Positions 28,939-39,485 of a stretch of DNA of 64,000 nucleotides are shown here, piece by piece. Numbering within the stretch: position 1 is the stretch's first letter; each line of letters begins with the position of its first letter. The stretch spans positions 434,001 through 498,000 of the forward strand of contig NZ_CP011312.1 of the NCBI RefSeq assembly GCF_000980835.1. Direction: 5' to 3'. Made by a program: the position numbers and the translations under genes. The notes under the pieces are model-generated. The model was not told the DNA's origin. It ran no database searches and worked only from the letters and a program-made list of their open reading frames with translations. Origin of the DNA: Corynebacterium kutscheri. GTDB lineage: Bacteria > Actinomycetota > Actinomycetes > Mycobacteriales > Mycobacteriaceae.

Positions 28939-29037
28939 GAGTTTACTGCTATAGCAAAGTCATATGTGTGTGTATCCGTTACGCTTTAACCTGCGTAGGA
29001 GAAAATATATTAGGCTCGGGTGGGCGTTGCATATTAG

Positions 29038-30353
<1,316 letters not shown>

Positions 30354-30386
30354 GAAAAGGGTGACCTCTGCCCGCGAAAAGAATGG

Positions 30387-31445
30387 ATGATAACCGTGGT
30401 AACCCCATCGACACGCCCAGATTCTTCGAAAACTGATGAATACGGCATCGAAAGAGTTTATGCAGATGAACAGGGATTTATCGATAAGTATCGCGAAAGG
30501 TGGTCGGCTTTTGACCACGTGATGCGCATGAACGAACGCTATACCCAAGAAGGCGGCAATCAGTTTTCAGCAGGTATTACGTATTTCTCGGTGCTTTCGT
30601 TGTTTCCGCTTCTTATGTTGGGCTTTGCCGTGGTCGCTACTTTATTGGCATATCGACCCGATTTATTGGCGCAGATTCAAGAAGCTATTGTTACCTCTGT
30701 GGAGGAGTCACTTGCTGACACCTTGAACACGATTCTTGATACCGCGATCTCGCAGCGTAATTCGATGTATGGCATCGGTGGTATTACCGCGTTATGGTCT
30801 GGACTAAATTGGATGAATAATCTGCGGTTCGGAGTATCGAAAATGTGGCGTTACCCGATTGCTGCTGATAATTTCTTTGCGACGAAAATACGTGATCTCA
30901 TCGGACTCATCGGCATGCTACTCGCCTTTATCATTGCTTTTGGTGTGACCGCTATCGGCTCTTCCGGGTTAACACAGCGCATTCTAGAACTGCTGCATCT
31001 TGATGCCATACCGGGTATTTCGCTACTTACTTATGCAATTACTTTGGTGGTTGGTTTGATTGCCAACTTTGTATTTATGTTTTGGCTGATGAAATACCTA
31101 CCGCGTGGAAAAGTACCTATCAAGGCCGCAGCTAAGGCCGCAGTGATTGGTGCCGTTGCTTTTGAGTTTCTTAAACAAATTGGTGCGCTCTTTTTCACTA
31201 ATGCGCTCAGCAATCCTGCTGGTGCTACTTTTGGTCCGATCATCGGTATCATGGTTATTTTTTACTTTGTGTGGCGCATCGTTATGTATTGCGCTTCTTG
31301 GGCTGCGACCACAGAAGAAGCATTAGCGATTGCGACTCTTGAAGCACCAGGACCAGCAATTATTCGAGTACGTGAAGAAGTTAAAGTAAGTGCCAATCCA
31401 CTGACAACGGTGCGTGCTCTTATCGATAACTTGCGCACCCCCTAG
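30387..31445 (+). CDS. YihY/BrkB-family inner membrane protein
   Basis: A 352-residue membrane protein of the YihY (formerly RNase BN-like) family. It has about six hydrophobic segments and the family pattern QFSAGITYFSVLSLFPLLML near residue 55 and FGPIIGIMVIFYFVWRIVMY near residue 280. Its biochemical role is unknown; a transport or envelope role is often assumed. The position after trpS matches C. glutamicum. The stop codon TAG lies inside an exact iterated element (CCCCCTAGGGCAATTTTGG), so the C-terminal RTP is set by the repeat. Confidence 0.88.
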   Translation: MITVVTPSTRPDSSKTDEYGIERVYADEQGFIDKYRERWSAFDHVMRMNERYTQEGGNQFSAGITYFSVLSLFPLLMLGFAVVATLLAYRPDLLAQIQEAIVTSVEESLADTLNTILDTAISQRNSMYGIGGITALWSGLNWMNNLRFGVSKMWRYPIAADNFFATKIRDLIGLIGMLLAFIIAFGVTAIGSSGLTQRILELLHLDAIPGISLLTYAITLVVGLIANFVFMFWLMKYLPRGKVPIKAAAKAAVIGAVAFEFLKQIGALFFTNALSNPAGATFGPIIGIMVIFYFVWRIVMYCASWAATTEEALAIATLEAPGPAIIRVREEVKVSANPLTTVRALIDNLRTP

Positions 31446-31539
31446 GGCAATTTTGGGATATAGTTGATATAGCTGACGGGTAAAAAATAAGAGTCGCAGG
31501 GGATAGTCGTCGAAAAGCAAAGAAAAGAGCACACTGGTT

Positions 31540-32454
31540 ATGCTTGTTTCTATGAACGAAACCCCCGTTTTCAGCGCCGAGTATAAAAGACTTACCCCTG
31601 AACTGATGAGCAGCCTGCCTAAGGTTTATCTGCATTCTACCGGCTCGATTGCCGCTGCCATTGAGCGTTTGAGCACAGAAAATGTTGTTTACGCTGAGCA
31701 TAGTGTAACCATCGACGAGTTCGATCAGGCCATTCGCTTGGCGATCACATCTCCGTTTACTATCGGCGTGCTGGTGCAGTGCACAAGTGTGGATGATATT
31801 TATCGCGTGGCTGCCGATGAAACCGGTTTTGCCCTAGGGGTAGTGGTCGATACTCCAGAGCTAGCCGCCGCCGCACGCACCGCGTTAGTGCCCTATGAAT
31901 TTCGTGGTGCCTTGACTGAACAGGTAACTTATGCTGCTGCGCGCATCATCGGCGATAGTGAGCTTTTCGACGACTTCCACATCGACGAGGAAGGAACCAT
32001 TTTTGTCGGCGGTGCGGCTGGTTGGGTGCGCGATCGTGGTATTCCAGTGCTTACTAATCCGGTTACTGCGGTTGCAGAAGGTCGTATCGAATCACTGGCA
32101 GATCATCCACTGGCGCTACTTGCTGAGCTAGGATTCAAGGTCACGGCGCAGGAAATGGACGCCCACCTCCTAGGGCAATTTGAGCAGTTTCTCGAGTTTG
32201 ATCTTGGCCACATTTTTAGGCTGACAATGCAAGCGATGGACGCCGCGTTTTTGCCTCTGCCACTACGGGAAGAGATTATTGCCACACAGATTGTGCCGAT
32301 TTATCGTGAGTTCACAGACACTATGCCGGCTCCGGAGGAATCGTCGTCAGATAGTAATGCCGATAATGATTCTAGTGAGCCTCTCGATATTGGAGGCATT
32401 GATCCGGCCTTGTTAGCAGAAATGGGTATTGATCCGAAGGATCTCCAGTTATAA
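31540..32454 (+). CDS. Degenerate adenosine deaminase-like protein
   Basis: A 304-residue protein that looks like a distant adenosine deaminase family member. LPKVYLHSTGSIAAAIERLS near residue 23 resembles the deaminase N-terminus LPKVELHxHL, but the zinc-binding HxH pair is not present (LHST). A later VLTNPVTA-like stretch fits the barrel fold. Without the metal ligands it is probably not a deaminase. The C-terminal 40 residues are Asp/Ser-rich and end in GIDPALLAEMGIDPKDLQL. Iterated elements encode FALGVV near 31833 and LLGQFEQ near 32168. GCTTTTCGACG is also embedded, as LFDDF. Confidence 0.5.
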   Translation: MLVSMNETPVFSAEYKRLTPELMSSLPKVYLHSTGSIAAAIERLSTENVVYAEHSVTIDEFDQAIRLAITSPFTIGVLVQCTSVDDIYRVAADETGFALGVVVDTPELAAAARTALVPYEFRGALTEQVTYAAARIIGDSELFDDFHIDEEGTIFVGGAAGWVRDRGIPVLTNPVTAVAEGRIESLADHPLALLAELGFKVTAQEMDAHLLGQFEQFLEFDLGHIFRLTMQAMDAAFLPLPLREEIIATQIVPIYREFTDTMPAPEESSSDSNADNDSSEPLDIGGIDPALLAEMGIDPKDLQL

Positions 32455-32460
32455 AAGTAG

Positions 32461-32563
32461 CCAAATTACTAATTTGAGGCTTTTCGACGCTATCTTATAG
32501 CGATCAAACCATTGTTAATGAACACTGTATTTCTATTTAAAATGCTCAAATTAGTATTTTGAA
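32461..32563. repeat. Mosaic of small iterated elements
   Basis: CCAAATTACTAATTTGAGG (32461-32479) runs directly into GCTTTTCGACG (32479-32489), and CTCAAATTAGTATTTTGAA follows at 32545-32563. All lie between convergent genes, just before a strong hairpin. Confidence 0.75.
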
Positions 32564-32625
32564 TCGTTTTAATGATTTTAACCGAGCACGTTATGTGCTG
32601 TTTGGTGAGTAGTAATATAAAAAAT

Positions 32626-32674
32626 ACTCCCCAGTTGTTTGCGATAGAAAATAAGCGCAAACTAGCTGGGGAGT
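32626..32674. terminator. Bidirectional terminator between convergent genes
   Basis: ACTCCCCAG and CTGGGGAGT pair at the base, with an inner TTTGCG/CGCAAA stem, flanked by AAAAAT and TTTTATTTT. It can stop transcription from both sides. Confidence 0.8.
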
Positions 32675-32717
32675 TTTATTTTGCGATCCAGACCACAATA
32701 AAAGTATTCAAATTGCC

Positions 32718-33947
32718 CTAGAAGCGGGAGAAGCGCTTGATGAGCATTTCCTCTAGCTGCTTCCAACCTTCTGCGTGATCGCTAAAAGGCGGGGTAGGAG
32801 TATAACCAGCGGTCTCGGTGGAGCCGAGCATATAGGAGATGTAGTCTTGCATGCGCGGATTGGTGAGGAAGAACGAGTTGAGTGAGTCATCGGCTGCCCA
32901 GTCGGCGGCGTCGGCAAGCAGTTCGTAGGCGCGATTCATTTGCTCGGTGTCAACTGCTTCGATGCTCTTGGCGATATTACGAGAAATACCATTGAAGGAG
33001 TATTCGTTGTCTTTGTGTACCGCGATTTCGAGGGTGCCTGCATTGGCGTGTTGCATAACCTCTTCCCAGGTAGATACTGCGGCAAGGTCATGGTCGTCGT
33101 GTTCAACGAGCCAGCGGGTGAGTGCTTTGGAGGAAGAGAAAGTGAAGATTTCACCGTATTTGCCGAGGAATACTGGTTGTGCTTTGAGATAAGTGCGCAA
33201 GGTGTAAACGGTGCGGCCGTCGATATGGATTTTGATGGGGTCGATACCGGTTGCTGCCCAGACAGTGGTGTCATAAGGGTCAACTTGTTCGGCTTCTTCT
33301 TTTTTGCGGGCTTCCTCGGCTTCTTTAGCAGCAGTCGCAGTAGCGATAGCGGCGTCGATGCGGTTATTAGCTTCTTCGAGATCGCCATCAACCTCTTTGA
33401 TGGTTATGGCTTGGTCGATGGCATCGACAATCTTATCCCAATTGTTTAGGACAACGCGTCCGATAGCTGTCCAGTCGCCTAGGCCAGTATCGCCGTGGAA
33501 GTGTTCGACTCCACGTTCAACGTTACCGAGTAAAGAGTGTGAGGAGAAAAAGACGAGTACGTCGGTAAGGGTTAAGACGTCGCCAAGTGAGCGTGCCATT
33601 CGGAAAGCACGGGAGGTTCCAGAAACTGTCTCGTGGCTAGGTTTTTCGGCTAGTAGTGCCGGGGCACCGATAATGTCGTAGTGATCGCGTTCTTCGCGGG
33701 CAAGTACCCGGGTGTCATCTTTGCTGTTGAAGTTGCCCCATTTAGGGTGGCTGGTGAGATCATGTGGCTGGTTGGATTCAAGAAAAAGCAATAATTCCGC
33801 TTCGGAACGGAAAACATAGAGTTCTTCGTCTTTGCCGAGAAATGCTTGCCATTCGGCACCATGCTCGCGCCACTCGGGAGCCCACAGAGTGTAAAAATCA
33901 CCATCGGTGAGAGACAGTTTGACGGGGAGGATACCTTTATTAGCCAT
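32718..33947 (-). CDS. Unknown protein with an internal duplication
   Basis: A 409-residue soluble protein with no signal peptide or membrane segment. It consists of two related halves joined by an Ala/Glu/Lys-rich helix (residues about 190-230). The N-terminal half has FLGKDEELYVFRSEAELLLF followed by an NQPHDLTSHPKW segment. The C-terminal half has FLGKYGEIFTFSSSKALTRW followed by a HDDHDLAAVSTW segment. Both share the order FLGK, E-F, S-A, L and HDL. I recall similar proteins in other corynebacteria but know no function. The stop codon TAG is part of an iterated element. Confidence 0.7.
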   Translation of the reverse strand: MANKGILPVKLSLTDGDFYTLWAPEWREHGAEWQAFLGKDEELYVFRSEAELLLFLESNQPHDLTSHPKWGNFNSKDDTRVLAREERDHYDIIGAPALLAEKPSHETVSGTSRAFRMARSLGDVLTLTDVLVFFSSHSLLGNVERGVEHFHGDTGLGDWTAIGRVVLNNWDKIVDAIDQAITIKEVDGDLEEANNRIDAAIATATAAKEAEEARKKEEAEQVDPYDTTVWAATGIDPIKIHIDGRTVYTLRTYLKAQPVFLGKYGEIFTFSSSKALTRWLVEHDDHDLAAVSTWEEVMQHANAGTLEIAVHKDNEYSFNGISRNIAKSIEAVDTEQMNRAYELLADAADWAADDSLNSFFLTNPRMQDYISYMLGSTETAGYTPTPPFSDHAEGWKQLEEMLIKRFSRF

Positions 33948-33987
33948 AGGTGGTCATTTTAGCTTAAAGAGCATCCCCGCTAAACAT

Positions 33988-34881
33988 TTAGTGAGGGCGA
34001 TAGTAACCAAAAAAGTTCATTCCCAGATTACTTTCGCGCAAGGGGTTTAATGAGACCGGATTGCCGGCTTCAATAATTTGCCCGTTGCCGGCATACATAG
34101 CAACATGTCCATCCCAAACTAATAGATCTCCTTCAATTAATTGATCTCGACTAATTTGGGTACCAACATTTTGATGTTCTGCTAATCGTGGCAATTCCAC
34201 ACCGGCGTTTCGCCATGCCCACTGGGTGAAACCAGAACAATCGAAGCCATCTGGGGTGGTACCACCCCATTTATATGGAGCACCTAATTGTGATTTTGCC
34301 GCTGCCACAGCTGCTTTACCGCGCGCAATATCATCATGATCGACAGGTGCGGAAGTCGAGTTATCCGGGAGATAATCAGGTTGGGTGTTCCTAGTTGCAT
34401 GTATGGGCAGAAGTCGTTCTATGTGGGTTTCGATATCCGGATCTCGTGTGCTGGCAATTTCTTCTAAGCGGCTAATAGCCGGCATTAATCGTTGCTCAGC
34501 AACATCAATTCTAATAAGCGCTGTTTCAACGAAAGTCTGTGGGAGTGTGGCTAATTCCATCTGTGCGCGTGCTGAAATTGATGGATCGGGGTGCAAAATT
34601 GCTGGAGCAATTTTTATCGCGTGGGTGAGTAATTCGCTGCCCAATTGAACTAATTCTTCGCCGGCTAAGCGTAATTCGGAGATTGCTTCCGGTAGCAGCT
34701 TTTCGACGCTGTGAGCATCGGCAAGTAGGGCTTGGTTAACGTCGAAAAGCTGTGTTTCAACATTAAATTGAGCTGCTAGATCACGAATAAGGCTGATATC
34801 AGGATAATGTGGCAGCGCAGGAAAAGAGGTGCCAGGAACAAGCGATTGGATGGATTCAAGTCCGTGAAGTATATCGATCAT
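33988..34881 (-). CDS. NlpC/P60 peptidoglycan endopeptidase-like protein
   Basis: A 297-residue protein with a C-terminal NlpC/P60 domain from about residue 185. Catalytic Cys is in DGFDCSGFTQWAWRNAG, His in WDGHVAMYAGNG and the third polar residue is near IIEAGNPV. Such enzymes cut the peptidoglycan stem peptide. There is no N-terminal signal peptide; instead a long alpha-helical region (residues 1-160) precedes the enzyme domain. The start overlaps the stop of an 89-residue gene by 4 bases (ATGA). That arrangement, and the helical N-terminus, raise the possibility of type VII-like export together with the small partner. Confidence 0.85.
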   Translation of the reverse strand: MIDILHGLESIQSLVPGTSFPALPHYPDISLIRDLAAQFNVETQLFDVNQALLADAHSVEKLLPEAISELRLAGEELVQLGSELLTHAIKIAPAILHPDPSISARAQMELATLPQTFVETALIRIDVAEQRLMPAISRLEEIASTRDPDIETHIERLLPIHATRNTQPDYLPDNSTSAPVDHDDIARGKAAVAAAKSQLGAPYKWGGTTPDGFDCSGFTQWAWRNAGVELPRLAEHQNVGTQISRDQLIEGDLLVWDGHVAMYAGNGQIIEAGNPVSLNPLRESNLGMNFFGYYRPH

Positions 34882-35147
34882 TGCTTATCCAATCGTTGAG
34901 CAAGGTTTTCATCGGTGGCAACAATACGATTGGCAAAAATCTGGCTCGTATCTGCCAGAAGCAGTGCATAGGCGCTTTGATTACGCGCCCGCATATTCAT
35001 TGATTCGAGAGCACGGTATAAGGCAGTGTGGAAGCGAGTTGCCCCGCTACCGGTAAGCAAACTATCTGTGGGCGTAGTACTTGTGTAGCGGGCGGATTCA
35101 TGTAGCTGCATCACTAGGGTGCGGACTTTTTCTGGTTCAATGTTCAT
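34878..35147 (-). CDS. Small helical protein paired with the NlpC/P60 gene
   Basis: An 89-residue protein beginning MNIEPEKVRTLVMQLHESAR, predicted mostly helical, with no signal peptide. Its size, helical character and 4-base overlap with the NlpC/P60 gene resemble the small partner proteins found next to type VII (ESX-like) substrates, but it lacks a clear WxG motif; the turn region reads LLTGSGATRFHTAL. Function is unknown. Confidence 0.65.
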   Translation of the reverse strand: MNIEPEKVRTLVMQLHESARYTSTTPTDSLLTGSGATRFHTALYRALESMNMRARNQSAYALLLADTSQIFANRIVATDENLAQRLDKQ

Positions 35148-35227
35148 AATGATATAAGACGGATTTTTTAGCTAAATAGTGACATCATCTGTAAAAAAAT
35201 TTTTTTTGACCGCTACGATGGGACAAT

Positions 35228-35863
35228 ATGGACATCCGAATAGTTGATCACCCGCTAGCAGCTTCTCGACTAAGCATTATGCGCGATAAGCGAACTGATA
35301 ATTCTGGTTTCCGCGCCGCACTTGCTGATCTTGGAGCGATGTTAATTTATGAGGCATCGCGCGATCTTGCTACCGAGCATTTTGCTTTATCTACTCCGGT
35401 AGCAGACGCTCAAGGTACGAGGCTGCTGGATCCACCGATTATTGTGCCGGTTATTCGTGCTGGTTTAGGCATGATTGATCCAGCGTTATCAATGATTCCG
35501 GATGCTCAAGTTGGTTTTATTGGTCTTGCTCGGGATGAAGAAACCCGTGAGCCGGTTCCGTATTTGGAAGCCCTTCCTGACGATCTCACTGGACGTACCG
35601 TATTTGTAGTAGATCCTATGTTGGCTACTGGTGGTTCTTTGTTGCACGCAATTAGGTTGCTTGCAGATCGTGGTGCTACCGATATCACCGCTGTGTGTAT
35701 GGTGTCTGCTCAAGCTGGTGTGGATGCTTTGGCAACTTCGGGGTTGCCGGTCAAGCTACTTACTGCCACCATTGATCCAGAGTTGAACGAGGACGCCTAT
35801 ATTGTCCCTGGGCTTGGCGACGCTGGTGATCGGCTTTATGGGCCGCGCAATATTCAACTTTAA
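35228..35863 (+). CDS. upp: Uracil phosphoribosyltransferase
   Basis: A 211-residue salvage enzyme that makes UMP from uracil and PRPP. Landmarks are [20 protein letters not shown] near the start, VIRAGLGM, the PRPP-binding loop [13 protein letters not shown] near residue 128 and the C-terminal uracil-binding [11 protein letters not shown]. Length fits the family exactly. A perfect copy of the iterated palindrome follows the TAA stop within 3 bases and may act as a weak hairpin. Confidence 0.96.
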   Translation: MDIRIVDHPLAASRLSIMRDKRTDNSGFRAALADLGAMLIYEASRDLATEHFALSTPVADAQGTRLLDPPIIVPVIRAGLGMIDPALSMIPDAQVGFIGLARDEETREPVPYLEALPDDLTGRTVFVVDPMLATGGSLLHAIRLLADRGATDITAVCMVSAQAGVDALATSGLPVKLLTATIDPELNEDAYIVPGLGDAGDRLYGPRNIQL

Positions 35864-35865
35864 AA

Positions 35866-35879
35866 TTGCCCTAGGGCAA
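35866..35879. repeat. Perfect copy of the iterated palindrome
   Basis: TTGCCCTAGGGCAA is a complete 14-base palindrome, the clearest full form of element (1) in the window. It sits between the upp stop codon and a run of A residues. Confidence 0.9.
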
Positions 35880-35922
35880 AAAAGATCTGTGAGTAGCGTG
35901 TAACAAAAAACACAGCAGACAA

Positions 35923-35983
35923 ATGCATAATTATGCATGAGTGACTAATATAGTTGGCAGGATTTGTTAACTACATTAGTCAC
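35923..35983. promoter_or_regulatory. Two adjacent palindromes upstream of an XRE regulator
   Basis: ATGCATAATTATGCAT (35923-35938) is a perfect 16-base palindrome. Directly after it, GTGACTAATATAGTT (35941-35955) and AACTACATTAGTCAC (35969-35983) form a 15-base inverted repeat with one mismatch and a 13-base spacer. They end 9 bases before the regulator start. Position and symmetry suggest autoregulatory operators, and the larger repeat could also fold in the mRNA over the translation start. Confidence 0.6.
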
Positions 35984-35992
35984 TCTAAAATT

Positions 35993-36475
35993 ATGCCTGA
36001 GAATTGGACGCAGTGGATTAGTTATGGACACGCCTTTGCCGTGCGCTTGCGTGCAGTGCGTACTATGCGCGGACTCTCCCAGATTCGACTAGGCGAATTA
36101 AGCGGAGTGAGTAGAAACCAAATTTCTAATTTGGAGCGAAACACTAATAATGATAAAACCAGCGCGGATCCTACGATGTCCACCATCTACAAACTCGCCC
36201 GTGCCTTGCACGTTCCGCCGGTAGTACTATTGCCTGCCCCAGGAGAACTTGTGGTTGACCGTTTTCAAGGTGATGTGCATGCCGATATTGAAGTAGATAT
36301 TGTATGGCCACGGGAAGCTACTGATATTGCTAGTTTTGATCGTCGACATCTACTTGCTGGATATATTGATGACCTTCCGCGTTTCGACGCACGCGATCTA
36401 GCGCAAAAAGCACAGTTTATTAATCAACTGTGCCCACGCGAGCCTAATAATGCTCATAGTGATACTGATTTATAA
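35993..36475 (+). CDS. XRE-family helix-turn-helix regulator
   Basis: A 160-residue DNA-binding protein. The Cro/C1-type helix-turn-helix occupies roughly residues 16-75, with GLSQIRLGELSGVSRNQISN and the later TIYKLARALHVPPVVLLP. The C-terminal part is not recognised. The ATG at 35993 is chosen because the family-like sequence begins there and it clears the large inverted repeat; an earlier in-frame start would lie inside the repeat. The gene sits between upp and a phosphohexomutase gene, as an HTH gene does in C. glutamicum. A CCAAATTTCTAATTTGG inverted repeat lies inside the HTH-coding region. Confidence 0.8.
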   Translation: MPENWTQWISYGHAFAVRLRAVRTMRGLSQIRLGELSGVSRNQISNLERNTNNDKTSADPTMSTIYKLARALHVPPVVLLPAPGELVVDRFQGDVHADIEVDIVWPREATDIASFDRRHLLAGYIDDLPRFDARDLAQKAQFINQLCPREPNNAHSDTDL

Positions 36476-36531
36476 ATCTGTTGATGGTCATTTACTAATA
36501 AAACGTATTAAAACGTATTAGTTGGTACGAG

Positions 36532-38115
36532 CTATAGCTGCGCTAGATGTTTAGTCATTTCCTCAACAACAGTATGCAAAATTGCCCTAGCGGTGTCCAT
36601 AGTGTCAGTTTGAGAAACTTCTACATACACTTTTGCCTTGGATTCCGTACCAGAGGCGCGGGCAAGGATACGCAGTTGTGCTTGCTCATTAGTGCCCCTG
36701 AGATGAATAACCGCTAGCGGAGCATTAAAAGGACAGCGGGTAATAGTGATCCCGCCTAGGGTGTGGGGCATATTTTTCTCTAGGGCAGAAATGAGTTCTT
36801 CGGGATGTCCAGTTCGAAAAGCGATCTGTTTACCAGCAAAAATTCCATAGCGGCGGTACAACAAATCCATTTCATCACCCAAAGTTAAACCGCGTGCTTT
36901 AAGCTCGGCTGCCCAGGCACAGATATATAAAGCAGTGATAATGCCATCTTTATCATCGACGAGCTGCGGGGCAGGAGCAATGCCCACGGATTCTTCACAG
37001 GCATAGTCGACCTGGTCAGCGGCATTCATGAGGTTTTTAAAGCCGGTGAGTGTGGTACGAAAATCCCATCCTTTATCTAGTGCGATTGATTCAAGCAGTT
37101 GGGAAGAAACAAAGGTGGTAGAAACTACCGGACGTTTGCCTTGCCCGGTGTATTCCGGAACAAGATGCGTTGCTAATAACGGGCCGGTTTCATCACCGCG
37201 GAGCATAACGTAATCACCATTATGTTTGCGGATACCCACGGCACAGCGATCTGCATCGGGATCAAGAGCAATAAGAATATCGGCGCACACGTGTTGGCCG
37301 AATTCTAGTAAAGCACGCACAGCCTCAGGTTCTTCCGGATTGGGAAAGTTTACCGTCGGAAAGGACGGATCCGGGTGAAGTTGTTCTGCAAGTGGGAATA
37401 CCTGGGCGAAACCAGCTACTTGCAGAGAATGCTTAAGGGTGCGCCCGCCAACACCGTGCATAGCTGAAAATGCAATTTTGATTTGGGATCGTTCAGCATT
37501 AACTCGTAGCAAGTCGCTTTGTTCTGGAACAATAAGGTTGACGCAATCATCAATATAGCGACGCGACATATCTGGTGCTGGTCGAACAAAAACGCGCGGA
37601 ATATCGGTTGCAGCTGGTGTGGACTCTAATAGTTTTTCTATTTCATGTGCGCCTTCGCTGCATAATTGACGGCCATTAGCCATATACACCTTATAGCCAT
37701 TATCTGCCGCCGAGTTATGAGAAGCAGTAATTTGTATTCCGCCTGATAAATCCCATTGTTTAATAAGCCAGGGAACCATGGGAGTTGGGGTAGGGGTAGG
37801 CATAAGAAATACTTCAAAACCTGCTCCGGCAAAAACTTCAGCTGCAGCAGTAACAAAAGCATGTGAGCCATAACGAGCGTCGTAGCCAACGACAACTCGA
37901 GGTGCAGAGTCCTCATGCCGGAAACTAGAGTGAATACCCGATAATTCATTTTCGGGAAAAGCGGGATGCTCATGTGGATGCTGAGCGGCTTGTTTGGCAA
38001 GCCAAGTTGCCACGGCAGAAGAAATACGGCTGACTTGCTGAACATTCATTTGATGTTCAGCAGGGCCAATTGGTGCGCGCAATCCAGCAGTGCCGAATGT
38101 TAGTCGTGCAGTCAC
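36532..38115 (-). CDS. pmmB: Phosphomannomutase/phosphoglucomutase
   Basis: A 527-residue alpha-D-phosphohexomutase. The active-site serine loop is ITASHNSAADNGYKVYMANG near residue 130, the metal loop ALDPDADRCAV near residue 285, and the phosphate loop ARASGTESKAKVYVE near residue 495. It interconverts hexose 1- and 6-phosphates, likely mannose or glucose, feeding cell-wall and glycolipid synthesis. The start is a GTG with GAGGAAATAGATT upstream. An iterated element encodes TARAIL near 36587 and another encodes ALEK near 36780. Confidence 0.9.
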   Translation of the reverse strand: MTARLTFGTAGLRAPIGPAEHQMNVQQVSRISSAVATWLAKQAAQHPHEHPAFPENELSGIHSSFRHEDSAPRVVVGYDARYGSHAFVTAAAEVFAGAGFEVFLMPTPTPTPMVPWLIKQWDLSGGIQITASHNSAADNGYKVYMANGRQLCSEGAHEIEKLLESTPAATDIPRVFVRPAPDMSRRYIDDCVNLIVPEQSDLLRVNAERSQIKIAFSAMHGVGGRTLKHSLQVAGFAQVFPLAEQLHPDPSFPTVNFPNPEEPEAVRALLEFGQHVCADILIALDPDADRCAVGIRKHNGDYVMLRGDETGPLLATHLVPEYTGQGKRPVVSTTFVSSQLLESIALDKGWDFRTTLTGFKNLMNAADQVDYACEESVGIAPAPQLVDDKDGIITALYICAWAAELKARGLTLGDEMDLLYRRYGIFAGKQIAFRTGHPEELISALEKNMPHTLGGITITRCPFNAPLAVIHLRGTNEQAQLRILARASGTESKAKVYVEVSQTDTMDTARAILHTVVEEMTKHLAQL

Positions 38116-38273
38116 AATCTATTTCCTCTATTTTGTCGGTTATCGCACTAGACGTTGGGGGATACGACATAGCGATAGTGTGGAACTTTCATAATTGCCC
38201 TAACGGGTTAGGCTTGGTTCTCTAAAGTCTACGCCCGACAGATAGTATGAACCATGAGAAATAAGGAAAGGGG

Positions 38274-39485
38274 ATGGAACTTACGGTGGGGAACACAAAG
38301 CAGGTGAGGTCACACTTATCATTAATAACTGTTTATGTTGATCGGTGGATTAGCGAGCATAACGATGAGATTATTCAGTGGCGACGTCATCTTCACCAGC
38401 ACCCAGAACTATCGCATATGGAGTTTTCTACCACCGAGTTCATCGCTACCACCCTAGGGCAGTTTGGGTTGGAACCGGTTTTGTTTCCCACCACTGGTCT
38501 TATGGTTGATATTGGCCCGGATACGGAAGAAAAACTTGCTTTTCGTGCTGATATTGATGCTCTGCCTATCACTGAGCACTCGCAGGAGCCGTTTAGCAGT
38601 GTTAATACGGGAGTCATGCATGCGTGCGGACATGATATTCACACAACAATTGCTTTAGCTTTAGCCTGTGCACTAGCTAGTGCGCCACTAGAAATTGGGG
38701 TGCGGGTTATTTTCCAACCGGCAGAAGAAGTTATGGATGGCGGTGCATCTGAGGTAATTAGTTTTGGTGCCTTGCAGGGAGTTTTTACTATTTATGCGCT
38801 CCATGCCGAACCAAAGCTAAAAGTAGGAAAAATCGGGGTGCGCACAGGAGCAATTACTTCTGCTAGTGATGTTATTGACATCAAGGTATACGGTTCAGGC
38901 GGGCATAGTTCGCGTCCGCATTTAACTCAGGATGTTGTTTATGCACTGGCAAAAATTGTTACGGAACTACCAGGGTTATTATCGCGCCGGGTGAGTGCAC
39001 AAACCGCTACCGTTATGGTTTTTGGTTCGATTAATGCTGGTTATGCTGCCAATGCAATTCCAGAATATGGGCAGGTTTCGGGCACGATTCGTACTGGCGA
39101 CATTACTGTGTGGCGTACTATTCAGCCGCTTTTAGAGGAGCTTATTGCGCACATTATTGCTCCTACCGGTTGCCGACATGAGGTTATTTACACTAAAGGT
39201 GTGCCTCCAGTTATCAACGATGATGTGGCAACTGGGATTCTTGCTGAAGCAAGTGCCAGTATTGATCCGCATGCGGTAGTGCAGGCTCCGCAGTCTTCTG
39301 GGGGCGAGGATTTTTCCTGGTATTTAGAGCATGTTCCTGGTTCAATGGCCAGGCTTGGCTGTTGGGATGGATCTGGTGAACCTGGAGATCTTCATCAAGC
39401 TAATATGCGTGCCGACGAACGCAGCATTATGGTGGGTATGCGCCTATTTGCCGCTATTGTGGATAAGTTTCAGGGGGCTGGGTAG
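38274..39485 (+). CDS. M20-family amidohydrolase
   Basis: A 403-residue metal-dependent peptidase-like hydrolase of the M20D branch, which cleaves N-acyl amino acids or similar amides. Family features are RRHLHQHPELSHMEFSTTEF, MHACGHDIHTTIALALACAL with metal-binding Cys/His, FQPAEEVMDGG, and GGEDFSWYLEHVPG near the C-terminus. The first 24 residues are variable, and a start at the ATG 38274 follows GGAAAGGGG. It precedes lpdA, as in C. glutamicum. An element encodes TLGQFGLEP near 38455. The natural substrate is not known. Confidence 0.87.
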   Translation: MELTVGNTKQVRSHLSLITVYVDRWISEHNDEIIQWRRHLHQHPELSHMEFSTTEFIATTLGQFGLEPVLFPTTGLMVDIGPDTEEKLAFRADIDALPITEHSQEPFSSVNTGVMHACGHDIHTTIALALACALASAPLEIGVRVIFQPAEEVMDGGASEVISFGALQGVFTIYALHAEPKLKVGKIGVRTGAITSASDVIDIKVYGSGGHSSRPHLTQDVVYALAKIVTELPGLLSRRVSAQTATVMVFGSINAGYAANAIPEYGQVSGTIRTGDITVWRTIQPLLEELIAHIIAPTGCRHEVIYTKGVPPVINDDVATGILAEASASIDPHAVVQAPQSSGGEDFSWYLEHVPGSMARLGCWDGSGEPGDLHQANMRADERSIMVGMRLFAAIVDKFQGAG

